Positions 36,119 to 47,900 of a stretch of 64,000 nucleotides of DNA are shown piece after piece. Numbering within the stretch: the first letter of the stretch is position 1; the number at the start of each line of letters is the position of its first letter. The notes under the pieces are model-generated. The model worked only from the letters and a program-made list of their open reading frames with translations. It was not told where the DNA came from and did no database searches. The position numbers were made by a program, and so were the translations under genes. Source of the DNA: Collybiopsis luxurians FD-317 M1 (Eukaryota; Basidiomycota; Agaricomycetes; Agaricales; Omphalotaceae); contig KN834752.1 in the NCBI GenBank assembly GCA_000827265.1, forward strand, positions 682,001-746,000. The letters run 5' to 3'.

Positions 36119-37586
36119 ATGGACGAACCATCTTTCTCGAGTTCTTCTATTTCCCTTGCTTTTGGGTCGCATATGAACATGCATGATTCCTCTCAGTCCC
36201 CTTCCGAAACGCGTTTGATTTATGATTCTCCTCGCTGCTCTCAGGGCTACGCTCGCCATGATTCTCTAAGGGAAAATTACGCTCGTAATTCCCCCATTGA
36301 CGAATATAATTATTCTGGTAGTGCTTACCGTCGACCTGTTTACCTTGAGTTCATGCAGGAACGAGGTCCACCCACACTTGACACTTCTTCACGCGTACGT
36401 CCACAGCTGTTTTTCGAAAATCAAGCAGCAGTATCTTTCGAGAAGATTGAGCATGAACCTGCCCCCGGAGGTTATCGATTTCCGCTCCCAAACGAAAATT
36501 CGAGGCACGGATTCGAACATACGCAGAGGTCCGAGTCTTTCCATTCGTCGGACGGCGGGATTTTTCTCCAGAAATCTTACACGTTGCAGAATGCCTTGCT
36601 CGACTCGTCTACCTTCCCCGGTCAAAACCGTTCAAGGTATCTTCCTCATGAATCGGAATGCGTTGTACAAGGTGCTTATGGGTCCCCTTCCATTCTCATT
36701 GACCATGGAGCCTCGACAGAAGAGGCCCGACAGATCCGTCCGGAAACTCCACCAACTTATACGTTTCCTCGAGTATTGCAGCTCCAGCACAATGGTGAAA
36801 ACGAAAAGCCCTCGGCCATTAGTACCGATGTGATTGCCCCGATGTCTGTGGATGATTGTGAAGTGCATCCCTGCATGAACGCGCAAACTGAGCCGTCGGC
36901 GATGACGACAACTGACACCCGTCAGGCTGGTAAGAGAAAGAGAAAGCCTGCTAAGATGCATCAATGTGAGATCTGTTTGAAACAGTTTCCTCGGTGCGTC
37001 AACTGACATGTTGAGTGTTTATCTTTCTAAATCATGCATTATCAGACCCAGCGGATTGAAGACGCATATGAATACGCACAATAATTATAAGCGTACGTTT
37101 CTTTCAATTCCTTTACGCATTCACCAGCTGACGGACACGGCCTCTCTGTCAGCATTCTCTTGCACTTATCCAGGATGCACGCGCACATTTACCGTTCGCT
37201 CCAACGCCAAACGACACCTTCGTACACATGGGAATAATCTTTTAGATGATGTAGCGATTCCTGGCACTGCACCTCGAGCTACTGTGCCTGACTTGGTCAA
37301 CAAATCCGTTATAAATGAGCTGGAGCACGATCTTAGAAGTGCACCCGCAGAACTTAAATGGATGCCGATAAGTTTGTCATCTCACACGAATGTAGTGTCG
37401 TTGAACTCTATCCAGGAGGAGAGCGACTCTGACTGGGAAGATGCCAAAGACGACTCAGTTGTAGAGCAGAGCCTTCGCGCATTATCATTCCCTTTGCGGC
37501 CTGTTTTATCTTTTGAGGCTCACGAAGGAATATATGAAGAACGTAACTCGTACGAGGAAGCCGAATCATATCCTTTACTATGCTAG
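36119..37586 (+). CDS. C2H2 zinc-finger protein, probable transcription factor
   Basis: Predicted nuclear DNA-binding protein of about 450 residues. A long Ser-rich, probably disordered N-terminal region (from MDEPSFSSSSISLAFGSHMN) ends in a basic patch GKRKRKPAK, a likely nuclear localisation signal. Two adjacent C2H2 fingers follow, split by introns. The first is CEICLKQFPRPSGLKTHMNT plus H (C-x2-C-x12-H-x3-H) across an intron at about 36994-37045. The second is CTYPGCTRTFTVRSNAKRHL plus RTH (C-x4-C-x12-H-x3-H), after an intron at about 37091-37149. The C-terminal part has an acidic cluster EESDSDWEDAKDDS. Two paired fingers of this spacing are common in agaricomycete regulators; no target can be assigned. 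Confidence 0.82.
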
Positions 37587-38104
37587 CCAGGTGAGTAATT
37601 GCCTCGACTTCTTAGTCCGCTGTAGTATTTACACTTGTAAAGTACCGCAAACTCCCTGGTCTTGCAGCCGAAAGTTCCAATCTGACCCAAGAGTAATCTA
37701 TTTCACTAATCCCTACCGCTGATTCATGCCCACGCCACGATGAAGCCGGAATCGAAGCCGGCGTAACTGAGCCTCATTGTACTTGATGTAAATATAGCTT
37801 TGTTGGTTTGTCATGACTTGAACTTATGTCCAGAAATCATTTTTGTACGTGACGCCAAATTCTAATTGTTTTAAAAAGTGTCGACAAAGATTTTTGCATA
37901 TGTACTGTATACCGTAACCTGGAAACATCAAATTCCAGCATTTTCTCGTATCCACGAACAAGTCTTTTTCGTTGTGAACTACAGGACAGCTAGCCTAGCT
38001 AGCTGGGGGTAGGAGTCGGGAATGAGCCGGTCTTGCCGAGTCCGAAGCTGCGGCCCGCGCGACCAAGCTGAATTGAATGCCTGAACTCCTTGCTTCGTGC
38101 AGCC
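37587..38104. promoter_or_regulatory. Intergenic region upstream of the folate gene
   Basis: About 520 bp. Contains a short CTAG-rich palindromic stretch near 37988-38006 (GCTAGCCTAGCTAGC). No gene seen. Confidence 0.4.
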
Positions 38105-38987
38105 ATGTTGTCAACCATACAAAGTCAAAAACGGACTCTTCGAAAGTCTATGTCCACCGCACTTCGCTCACTGGATCCATCATACGTCAACGAACAATGT
38201 AATCTTCCTGTTTGTAATCGTAAATATAATTGAATACGACTACCAAATAGCTCGCGCGATAGCTGCAAAGGTGTCATTACTTCCCGTGTTTCAAGATTGC
38301 AACAACCTGAGCTGCTTCCTCAGCATGCCATCTGGAGAAGTAGACACGTCTGGAATTGTTGCAGATGTCCTTGCGTCGGGTTTGTTCTCTCTATCTTGAG
38401 CTGTGTTTGACCTAAGCCCAGGCTAACATCAGGAAATAAGTCCTTATTTGTACCAAAAGTTTCCCAAAATGGTTCTATGGAGTCTTTGAAGGTACATAAC
38501 CGGGATGATCTTGATACCTTAACAAGTGGTTTATGGGGCATAAGAGAGCCTTCCGATGAGTGGGAAGGAAAGCCTCGTCCAAATGGTCAGTTCAAATTCT
38601 GAACCTTCTTCCTTCGCTAATCATAGTTAAAAGCGATGGATGTTGTGTTGGATTTGATTCTAGTCCCTGGTATGTACGAACTATCTCTATTCGCTGAAGG
38701 CATATTCAATTTTTCATAGGTGTAGCCTTTGATCGTTCAATGTCTCGTCTTGGACATGGTAAAGGGTACTACGATAGGTATATTGCACGATACATAGCTA
38801 ATGGAAGACCGCGTCCTTTACTAGGCAAGTCATTGCTCTCGATCCAGATCTTTCAAATTTTGAAGTCAAACGCCCTGCAGTGGCATTAGCTTTTCGTGAG
38901 CAACTATTGGATTCATCCATCCCAACTAGCGAGCACGATTGCAAGATGGATGTCATTGTTACGCCGGATGAAGTCGTGATGGTTTAG
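38105..38987 (+). CDS. FAU1: 5-formyltetrahydrofolate cyclo-ligase
   Basis: ATP-dependent enzyme converting 5-formyl-THF to 5,10-methenyl-THF in one-carbon metabolism. Start ATG 38105 (MLSTIQSQKRTLRKSMSTAL), chosen because the basic QKRTLRKSM helix is the family's usual beginning. Following exons give SCFLSMPSGEVDTSGIVADV, KSLFVPKVSQNGSMESLKVH, LWGIREPSDEWEGK, LDLILVPGVAFDRSMSRLGH and the nucleotide-binding motif GHGKGYYDRYI. The final exon gives VALAFREQLL ... EHDCKMDVIVTPDEVVMV. Six exons. The last intron (38825-38880) starts with GCAAGT rather than GT: the exon ends CTAG and the protein is continuous only with this GC-AG splice. Length of about 205 residues is normal. Confidence 0.9.
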
Positions 38988-39207
38988 TAGGTATAGAAAG
39001 GTGGACGAAAGCGAAATTCAAAGGATCAATATATCGTCGTCGAGATCTCCTTGAATCTGCCTCCAATCTAGCGTCTCCTGGGTACGAAGTTAGTTCAACA
39101 AAGCAAGCTATGACTATGACGTACATTCCAAGGAGAGCTCACGCCCTCAACCGACGGTGGAACTTCTGTATTCGTGTTCGCGATAATAAAATTGTGTAGG
39201 ATAGGGT

Positions 39208-40357
39208 TTATTCTGCAAGATCATTAGAAAAGCTTGGAAACGGCCTATTGAATGATACAAGAACTGACAAATCTGCATCCTCGCAGCATCCGAAGTGGGA
39301 AGCGTCAGGCACTGTATCTAAAGACGCATCTACGCCTGCATCCTTGAGCAATTCCAAAAAGCTTGCGCTGACTTCTGCCGGATACGCAACATCTCCTAAG
39401 CAATGCAAGAGTTTAACAGGTACTTTGATCTTTGCTAGTTCCTCTTTTGTGCGAGCTTTGCGTTGGATAATGAAATCTAAGGTGGTAATTCGATATTCCC
39501 TCAAATGTTGCTTGTTCCAATTGATCATTGCCTGCGGAAGAGTGCTGGCCAATAACCTTCATAATTACTTATCAGCATCTTTGATTGAATAAGAAATATT
39601 TCGATTCGCGTACGCTTCTATGACGGCGCTATGACGGTCTTTCGATACGAGCTCCAGAGCACCTCCTACAGCATGAAATAGAGCATCATCATCGGTTTCT
39701 TCGGCGCTGAAACCCTCTACCCATGCGTCGTGTATCGCCTTTCGCCCTTCCGCCACCTCTTGCGGCTGTATATTATATTGGTAAATATAACGGGAGAAGC
39801 GTTTGCAAACTTATCCTACCTCGTCGAGTCCTAAGGGTGATAGCAAAAATAATGAGAGAACTCTATCAGGATGGTCGATTGCTAGTTGCAGAGCAACGAT
39901 GGTGCCCATAGAGAGCCCAAATATATGACACGGGGGAATCCCCAGTGCGTCCTAACGAGACAATTTTAGTCAGAGTATCCACAGAATGATCTGTGGCGCA
40001 CCATAAACAAAACAACATCCTTCGCGGCCATCTGAGGCCCATAGTCGTCGGGAACGTCGCCCTCGGTGGAACCATGTGATCGCAAGTCTAACGCGACCAG
40101 GTTAAAGCGTCGTAGGTTCGGATCATTGAATTGTGCTAGTGAAACGGGATGGCTCAGCTCTAACCGCAAATATCAAAAACTTGGGGACCCAAGCACTCAC
40201 CGATGAATGTTTCCTGAGCAACGAAAACGCCATGTATGAAAAGGATAGTTGGGCGACTGAGATCAGCAGATGGGGCTGAAGTCTCGATTGGAGTAGATAT
40301 GTGGTAGTTAATCTTGATTGGGCCACCGTCAGCGGCATCGATTTGTATCTTGGGCAT
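39208..40357 (-). CDS. Alpha/beta hydrolase
   Basis: Predicted soluble alpha/beta hydrolase of about 290 residues, substrate unknown. Start at 40357 (MPKIQIDAADGGPIKINYHI). In-frame extension upstream to 40591 lacks conservation-like features and is rejected. The fold's landmarks are all present: PTILFIHGVFVAQETF (oxyanion HG), FNLVALDLRSHGSTEGDVPD, the nucleophile elbow FGLSMGTIVALQLAIDHPD, KVPVKLLHCLGDVAYPAE (the Asp strand) and DASHFGCCED (catalytic His). Four or five short introns separate these blocks (for example about 39564-39556 and 39955-40012). The catalytic triad appears complete. Confidence 0.82.
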
Positions 40358-40779
40358 TTTCAATGATATTCGGGCGTGTAGAAGTGTACAGTTTAGAGAA
40401 TGGAGAACGGGGTTTGTGAAATTTTGCCCCCGCCCTTTATATGGTGCGTCTGTCAAATTGACAGAATAAAGATTAGCCCGAGCAACGCAAGGGCCAGTGT
40501 GAAAACAGGGGGTCAGATCTGAGACCAATAACCACAAAGGCCACAAGGCCGAGCCGAGAGATCGAAAATTTTGGAGCATTTTAACAAACATCGATTATAA
40601 GTAGTACCATAAATATGCTGTACATTCATTTCATTCGTCTGTTCCTTCAAGGATTCGGCCGCGCTTTGGAAACAGAAATAAGGAGAGGGGTTAAAGTCAA
40701 TCGGGGAATTCTGGAAAGGACGCACTATTTCAAATGCTCTCGCCGGGTCATTTTTTCCTGTCCGGGTTGGGGCGAGACG

Positions 40780-42027
40780 GTGGATGAAGCTGCGAGTCAG
40801 GAATCAATGAGTTGTAGAATTAAAAGGAGGAAGACGAAGTATTAATGATTACCCTCTATTTGCACCATTCAATGCTAGCAAAATCCTAGAGGTCCTACCA
40901 GAAGGAAGGTACGTGGACCCTTGTGAAGAATAAGAACAATGTGGATCTGCTGCATGTTGCACTAACCTAGCTGTGGAACCATAACACCTTTTGCACCCGC
41001 GGTGTCAAAAGTACCTGGCGAACCATCGGCGTTCAGCATTTTAGTGGCGAGCTGGGAGGTGATAGCGATCTATAGGAGAACAATTACGTCGCAATACTCA
41101 TAGTAACATCGCAATGGTCCTACCGTGACATTCTGGGATGTACACAATTTGATGAAAGTTTGTTTTATTTTCTCCAAAAGGTTATTCTTCGCAGCATTTG
41201 ACAAACGCCCAGTATTTTGGAACGGGAACGATATGGAACTAATGGCTAGTAGAGACATCTATGAAAGGCGTATGAGAGCACGGTTAATTTTAATGACCGA
41301 AGTACGTTCACATTTGTATATGAAGTCAAGTTATGCATAAAAACCATAAACTCGGTTAGGTTGTCAATTTTGACATAAGAAATAAGCTGTTGTGCATCGG
41401 GAAGACCTGATGAAGATGAGCGTTGAGAAAAGCAGAAATAGGAAAACCGGGTGTACCTTGTAGGTGATCAGCAATCAGACGAGGGTCGCACATATTCTGG
41501 CAGTCTGGAAGCGTCAACTACACGTTTAGACGGAGCCCTAGATAAACGTACCAACAAAAAGAACACTCTTGCGCGCTTCTACAAATGAACGAAGAATGTT
41601 CAGAAGGACTAGTTCCTTCGGGGAACCAGGTGGTCCTGAGATTTCAAGGATGTGTCCTTCGGTTACACCACCGTTTAGAAGCGCGTCAACTGGCGGACAG
41701 TTGGTAGAAAAGGTTTTTGACTTTAGCTTGCTGGAACCGATTAAGGCTGCTGCAGACTGTGTCAAGGGAAGAGTGTTACTTTCAGGGAGCTTTTGTGATG
41801 AGGAATAGATTGCATGAGACGCATCAATAGGTATTTTCAAAGCTTCAGATAATTTAGTAAGACTTCAACGTAGATCTAACTTGACGCGATATCGAACCGT
41901 CTGTTAGTTGGTTCGCCGAATCGTAGCGTGGCAAGTCATCTATAGATTGATAGCCTGCCTTGGAAAGAGCTGAAAGAGAAGAAGGGGGAATTGGAAGAGA
42001 TGAAAGTGGCTGTAATGGATTGCTCAT
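40780..42027 (-). CDS. RAD51C-like recombinase paralogue with degenerate Walker motifs
   Basis: RecA/RAD51-family protein aligned best with RAD51C by its core. Start at 42027 (MSNPLQPLSSLPIPPSSLSA); an N-terminal helix-hairpin-helix-like part reads LSALSKAGYQSIDDLPRYDS. Exon 2 has CPPVDALLNGGVTEGHILEI followed by SGPPGSPKEL where the Walker A loop should be. A later exon gives LPDAQQLISYVKIDNLTEF. Then SLLAISSISFPFQNTGRLSN aligns with the human RAD51C Walker B strand, and ITSQLATKMLNADGSPGTFD with MVPQLG and a STYLPSGRTSRILLALNGAN end. Walker A lacks the GK[ST] end and Walker B has Ser in place of Asp. The 3' end is uncertain: an intron after NGANRG may lead further, and the open frame continues to about 40516. 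Start to start it is only 147 bp from the DUF2264 gene. Confidence 0.75.
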
Positions 42028-42174
42028 GGCGGTTAAAGAAATAAACGAGAGTCGGGGACAAGCGGCCCGGCACTGAATAGCCGTATACCGGACCGCCAAA
42101 AGCTAGCTTCTGATCCAGAGACTCCCAGCTGCGATAGCTATAAAAATGGATTCTTTCGTTTCGCAATTAGCAAC

Positions 42175-44261
42175 ATGTCCAGAGCCTTCGAATTTACTTC
42201 TCCTTTCCATCAACAAGCTCGTTCTAACCCTCTGCGATCTCGCACAGATGTCGCTGCATTTCTGATTTCTATGTTAGATGCTCTGCAACCTCATACTTCT
42301 CCAAATGGCGCCAGAATACACCTCGGATATACTGGGACTCATTTTGACGACGTAGCAGCTCAGCTGGAAGGGTTTAGTCGTCCCATCTGGGGTTTAGCCA
42401 GCCTCATCAGAGGCGGAAGCTCTTACAATGGAACTTCTCGCTGGCAAAGCGGTCTAGCTGCTGGGACTGACTTTAGCGGTGATGAGTTTTGGGGAAATAT
42501 GAGGGACAAAGACCAGAGAATGGTCGAATGCTCCGCTATTGGCTACGCGTTATCTGTGGCCGGTCATAAGTTTTGGGATCCACTTAGCGACAAGGCCAAA
42601 GAAGATATCGGAAACTGGCTCGGCGGAATGAACGACAAGGAGATGCCGAATACCAACTGGCTTTGGTTTAGGGTGAATGTCGTCGTTTCCTAGCCTTATC
42701 CTCGGTACTCAAGTCATGTTCCGTCAGGTCTTTGCTAACCTTGGTCTTTCAAAAGTCAATTCTCCCCGTGCCGATCGTAAACGAATGAAAGCCGACCTTG
42801 ATCACCTCGATACATTTTATATCGGTGACGGATGGTCGAGAGACGGCCCCGAGGGAATTGTGCAGCTCGATTACTACTCTTCCTCCTTTGCCATCCAGGT
42901 CGCTCAGCTCATTTACAGCAAACTTGCTCAGGAAGATGATCCTCAGCGTTGCGAAGAGTTTAGAAACAGAGCACGTATGTTTGCTTTGGATTTCATCCAC
43001 TATTTTGACTCTGAAGGTCGGTTTCATTACCTAACTGGTCCTCGGATATTTATTCTGACAGGCTCTAGGTCGTGCTATCCTCTTTGGACGAAGTTTGGTT
43101 TACCGCTTTGCGATGTCTGCCTTTTGGTCAGCGCTTGCTTTTGCTTTCGACCCCTCCGACGGCGCTTCCGGTGTCGACTATTCACTTCCCTCCCCCTTGA
43201 CTTGGGGTGTCATTAAGGGATTACAACTGCGTCAAATTCGCTATTGGGCTCACAAACAACCCGGTGCGTTCGATCGATCGGGAATACTGACTCTCGGATT
43301 TTCGTATCCCAACCATAACCTGCTCGAAAACTACAATTCTCCAGGATCACCCTATTGGGCATGTAAGGCGTTTATCTGTTTGGCTCTTCTGGAAAACAGC
43401 GTATTCTGGACTGCAGAAGAGGAAGAATACCCGGCTAGTCTACGAAACACAACGAGAGTCATGAGCCACGCGTTGCAAGTAACAACTAATCTTGGTGGAC
43501 ATACCTACCTCCTCTCTTCTGGTCAACAATGCTCGTACCCGGTAAAACAAAGTGCCGCCAAGTACGGAAAACTTGCATATTCTGCTGCATTTGGTTACAG
43601 CGTACCGGTCGCTTCTCTGACGTTGGAAGAACTGGGTGGCGATAGCACCTTAGCAATCAGCGGAGATGGGCAAGAGACATGGAAGTGTCGCCGAGTCACT
43701 AAAGAGGCACGGTTTGAAGGCAATATGCTCCGATCCATGTGGTACCCTTTCCCAGATGTTGAAATCGAAACATGGCTCGTACCTCCTACCCTTGATGCAC
43801 CGTTGTGGCACCTGCGGATCCATCGTATCCGCATTCAAACGACACCTGGAAACAGGGTGCTATCAACCGCGGAAGGGAGTTGGGCAATTTACGGACAAGG
43901 ACAGGACGGACGAGCCCTAGATTCTATCAAAGGCGACGAAGAAGACGAACAAGAAGGGGTTTATGCAGCTGCGGGAGTGGCGAGAACTGTATCCAGAGCT
44001 GGAGTGGCAGGAATTGTTGATCTTTCTCCGGTTGTGAGGAGGGCCGGTCAGGCGATGCGGACTGACGCCAATACGAATCTGATTTCGGCTCGGGCTGTCC
44101 TTCCAGTGTTGCGCGCCGAGTTCGGGCAGAAGGAGCAGGATATTTGGCTTGTCACCGCCGTGTTTGGACTTCCGTTTGATAACGACTACAGAAAAAGTTG
44201 GATGGAGGAGTGGAAGAAAAGGCCTGCAATCCCTGAAAAACTTGCAGATTTGTTGAAGTAA
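42175..44261 (+). CDS. DUF2264 family protein
   Basis: Protein of about 650 residues with a DUF2264 domain filling the first two thirds; function is unknown, with an alpha/alpha-barrel-like, glycosidase-like fold suspected. Start ATG 42175 ([20 protein letters not shown]). Family landmarks: [53 protein letters not shown] and [13 protein letters not shown]; the C-terminal third includes [20 protein letters not shown] and [16 protein letters not shown]. Two introns: 42674-42727, and one ending ...GGCTCTAG before GTCGTGC at about 43070, which restores [15 protein letters not shown]. No signal peptide, so probably intracellular. The stop lies 50 bp from the left end of the palindromic element. 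Confidence 0.9.
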
Positions 44262-44309
44262 ATTACAGTAGTGAAGTAAACCTTACGTGCACAGGGCATA
44301 AGGCCGAAA

Positions 44310-44992
44310 TAGGGGGTGTCGATTCCGAAAACGATTCTGGATCCAGAATCGACGCCAGAATCGACAACCAAGAGAAGCGGCTCGCGAGCCGCTTCAGCTG
44401 ACCACACGATTCTGACCGGCCGTTTCTCAAGTCGATTCTGCTACATGTTTACATAAGATTAAAATTATAAAATTCTCCTAGATAGCAGGCTACAATGTCG
44501 AGTCAGCTTCTGAACTTGGCCCAGTATGGGCAGCAAAAAAAAAATTCTTCATCTTCTATCCAAAAAGATAGCGAGACTCCTATTGCTCAGACGAGAACTC
44601 CTCTGGATATCCCACTCTACAGAGGTCGTCTATGAGTTTATTCTCCTCCTTCCTCTCCAGCTTTGCGTTGTTTCTCCAGAAAGAGATGTAGGCTCTCATA
44701 AGCCCAATAGCCGCACTTTGATGTTCAGTGTACTTGCCCATAACGGGCCCAAGAGGAAAAAAAAAGGCAAAGAATCAATTACTGGATGAGTTACGGTGCA
44801 AGTAGGCAAAGTAATAAAGGTATATGGAAAAGGTGGCGCAAGGATTCCTGAGCAATTCTGCCTGCCAGAATCGACGTTTAAAATGGGGGTGGTCAGAGTT
44901 GATGGCCGATTCTGCAAACGATTCTGCATCCCGAATCGCCTCCAGAATCGACATCAGAATCGGCTCAGAATCGCCCACTCTGACTACCCCTA
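44310..44992. mobile_element. Palindrome-rich MITE-like element with CGATTCTG arrays
   Basis: Non-coding segment of about 680 bp whose two ends are packed with a short motif in both orientations (CGATTCTG / CAGAATCG). About six copies or near-copies lie in 44318-44440 and about seven in 44860-44975, with none in the middle. The left part holds two perfect palindromes: 20 bp at 44332-44351 (CGATTCTGGATCCAGAATCG) and 22 bp at 44374-44395 (core GCGGCTCGCGAGCCGC). The right part (44885-44992) is an imperfect foldback: GGGGTGGTCAGAGT at its left edge matches, inverted, ACTCTGACTACCCC at its right. The outer ends share TAGGGG-type termini. I see no target-site duplication and no transposase, so a non-autonomous element is inferred. 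It abuts the broken 3' end of the DIS3 pseudogene. Confidence 0.55.
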
Positions 44993-47900
44993 CTGACGCT
45001 ATTTCTGAACGTACTTACGAATAACGAAAGCCTGTTCTCTGACTTCACCCTCTCCTCGCGACTTCGCGACGTCGCCACGAGATTTCAAAGCCAGACTGAC
45101 ATAAAACTCCACTGGCACTCCCAGCCATTTGAGCCATCCGACTCGGATGTCGACGATTCACAACATCCAAAATACGCTCGACGTGAGACTTGGAGTGCAA
45201 TGTAGCATGAAGACATGTAAAGCCAATCGCAGAAGCAAGTTGCAGGTGAACCAGTACATCTATCAGAGATGTAAGTCAGTAGAAGACCCAGCAGTGAAGG
45301 TAGATTGTACCTACCAGCATATTGACGAATAGGACTGGTGAAATGCATGTAAATTTCTCTAGTGAGACCGTAATGCCCAAATGTATTTTTTGCTACACTT
45401 CCAGAAGAGAAGTACTCAGCAGAGAGCATGCATCGTGTTGCTATGATTCTGACAAGGGTATTGAACACGGGTTCAGTTGGATCCTAGTCCAAAACTAGTC
45501 AAGATTACTTGAAAGTCATGGCACTTGCAACATACAATGCACTTGTCCAGCGAAGCTGTGAGAGCCTGGAGCTACTGACGTCCAAAGTCATTCTTTTGGT
45601 CTTCTGTAATATATCTTGCAGTTTCTCAAAATCAGTTTTAGGCGGAGGTAGGTGCAGTCTGAGATGAAAACTGAGCAAGAGTCAGAAGCTATGCAAACAA
45701 GAATATCTACCGCAGGACTACAGTCTGAGGGAAGCTGTCTTCAATTTTCCTTGCCACACTAATATTGGCCAACAACATGAACTCTTCAACTAGATTATTT
45801 GTCTCTCGTAGTTCCATCTGCTCGACATCAACCAGATCGGAGGGGTCAGCGCTGTCCAGGTGAATTTTTACTTCCGGCGAAGCCAGATTCAAGGCATCGG
45901 CAGCCATCCGTTTTGCCTTGAGCTTGATGGCAAGAGAATCGAGTAATCGAATGGACGTCGTCAGTTCATCTTGAAGGTTGCTTTGCAAGGGAATCAGATG
46001 CACATTCAGGAGCCGTAGGTGAACGGACATACGGGTCATCTCTCCTGATCTGCGCTTCTTCGTACATAAATGCGGCTTTGGATTTAATGTTACAAAGTCT
46101 GTCATTAAATCCAATGTCAGCATCTAGTGTCAGCTCCTGTGGAGGTTGTTAACAGAGCACAGCTGCGTATAATAAACATTCTCGCACCCATATTGAAGAA
46201 AACGCTAGACGCTCAATGAATGGTCTGAGAGAACACATATTTGTGCCAAGAAGCGAAGGCAGCATGTCAATGCGATTGCAACTAGATAAACCGTTGTTCC
46301 TCGAGCAGCAGCCTCGCTATCCATGGGATTGTTAGGAAGAACAAAGTGCGCAATGTCTGTGAAAGGTTCAGAATATAGTATTGTCAAATAAGAAACACGA
46401 CTAACGGACTCCAGCTTCGATATTTCCATTGGGCAATATCTTTGCATGAAGGGCATCATCAATATCCTGACAGCCTTCAAGCAGATTAGCGTACAAATTC
46501 AGGGAGCTAGACAGTCTTACTGTACCGGGCGGGTCAATGCTACAAACATTCAAAATTCACAAATCTTCCCGATCTCTCCAGACTTTCTCAACATCAAGCC
46601 CACCTTTCGGTGGCACAACCACTGCTCTCCTTGGGAGGCAAGCAGTCCAAGATGGCCTTTCCAAATGGCCTATACGGCACCTCAAACTCCAACAGTAAAC
46701 TCTCCTGTTCAGCTTCCTTACTCTCTACCCGACCCAACGTCCGCACAAAATGCCCTTCGGGATATCGTGACGTGCTATTCCATCGGTCAATTGTGATGAG
46801 AATTTTCTGATTTAGAAGGGTAGACACTTGGCGTGTTCATAATCGAATTCTCGGAAGCAAGCGGGAGACCGGGGTGGCAAAAACGGTTTGGGTGGAGAGT
46901 GATGTAGTGAGAGTAGATGTAAGAGACATGCTGTCGATATGGCATACATAAGCTCTCCAATTTCGTTTGATAATCCCAACTACACGGCCAGTTTGTTGGC
47001 GCTCAGATAAAGGTTTCTGACCCGAATTCCCGGAGAGAGCACGCGATTCTTTCACCAGCACCTGCTTGCCGTTTTCGTCGTTTTCTTCATCAGAGTCTTC
47101 TGCATCGTCATTTTTCAGCGTAGCTATGGTTGCTGTGTCAGTATCATCCTTGACAAGGCCAGAGCATATGAGCTCGTACCTTCTTGATCAACGACCTCAT
47201 CAGCGGGAGCTTTGCAGTCTTTCTCGGGAAAGGCCTCTACCACGACAATATCCCCTTGAACTGCGCGATTCACGGCCCACGAAAAGAAATGGCTTTTCAA
47301 ATCCTGGCACGGGTACGCTACCCTGGACATTATTCAGCTCTCTCCTACGGATTGAAATGCGAAGCTTACTTCCAGATAGTTGCACTGATTAGCACTGAAA
47401 TGACCTTGATGCAATTTACTAGCTTTTACCCCGGCGATTAAAGTTGAAGTAGAAAGATACTAAAACCGGGTGAACATTCATAAGAGTGGAAAGTGATTGG
47501 ACTTCACATCAGGATAAAGAACTTGGCGACCGGCGGCAGCTTTGGTAGGTTCAGTTTCTGACGTTCCATCGGCAGAGAGGAGGTCAAGCAGCTGGTTTGC
47601 TTCTTTCATGGACTCAACATATTTGCGGACTGTAGCCTGACTCAGAAAAGACGATAGCCCGCAACATGAATACCCAACCTGAGATGGACGTGATAACCGA
47701 CTGCTCCGCCTTTTGACGATTCGCTGCATCATCGGTTAATAAAACGACTGTTGGGTGCGGTGCTTGCGTTTTGCCGTGGACGGGAGGTCGGGTAAGGGAT
47801 ATATACCATGCCGTAGTAGTTCGAATGCCTGCAATTTTGTATTAATGAGCGATTGTAGACTGATTGAAAATACACGCCTCGATCATTGCAATCGTTTGGA

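Noticed and set aside
46446..46796. Plus-strand open frame in the DIS3 region
   Set aside because: Antisense shadow of DIS3-derived exons.
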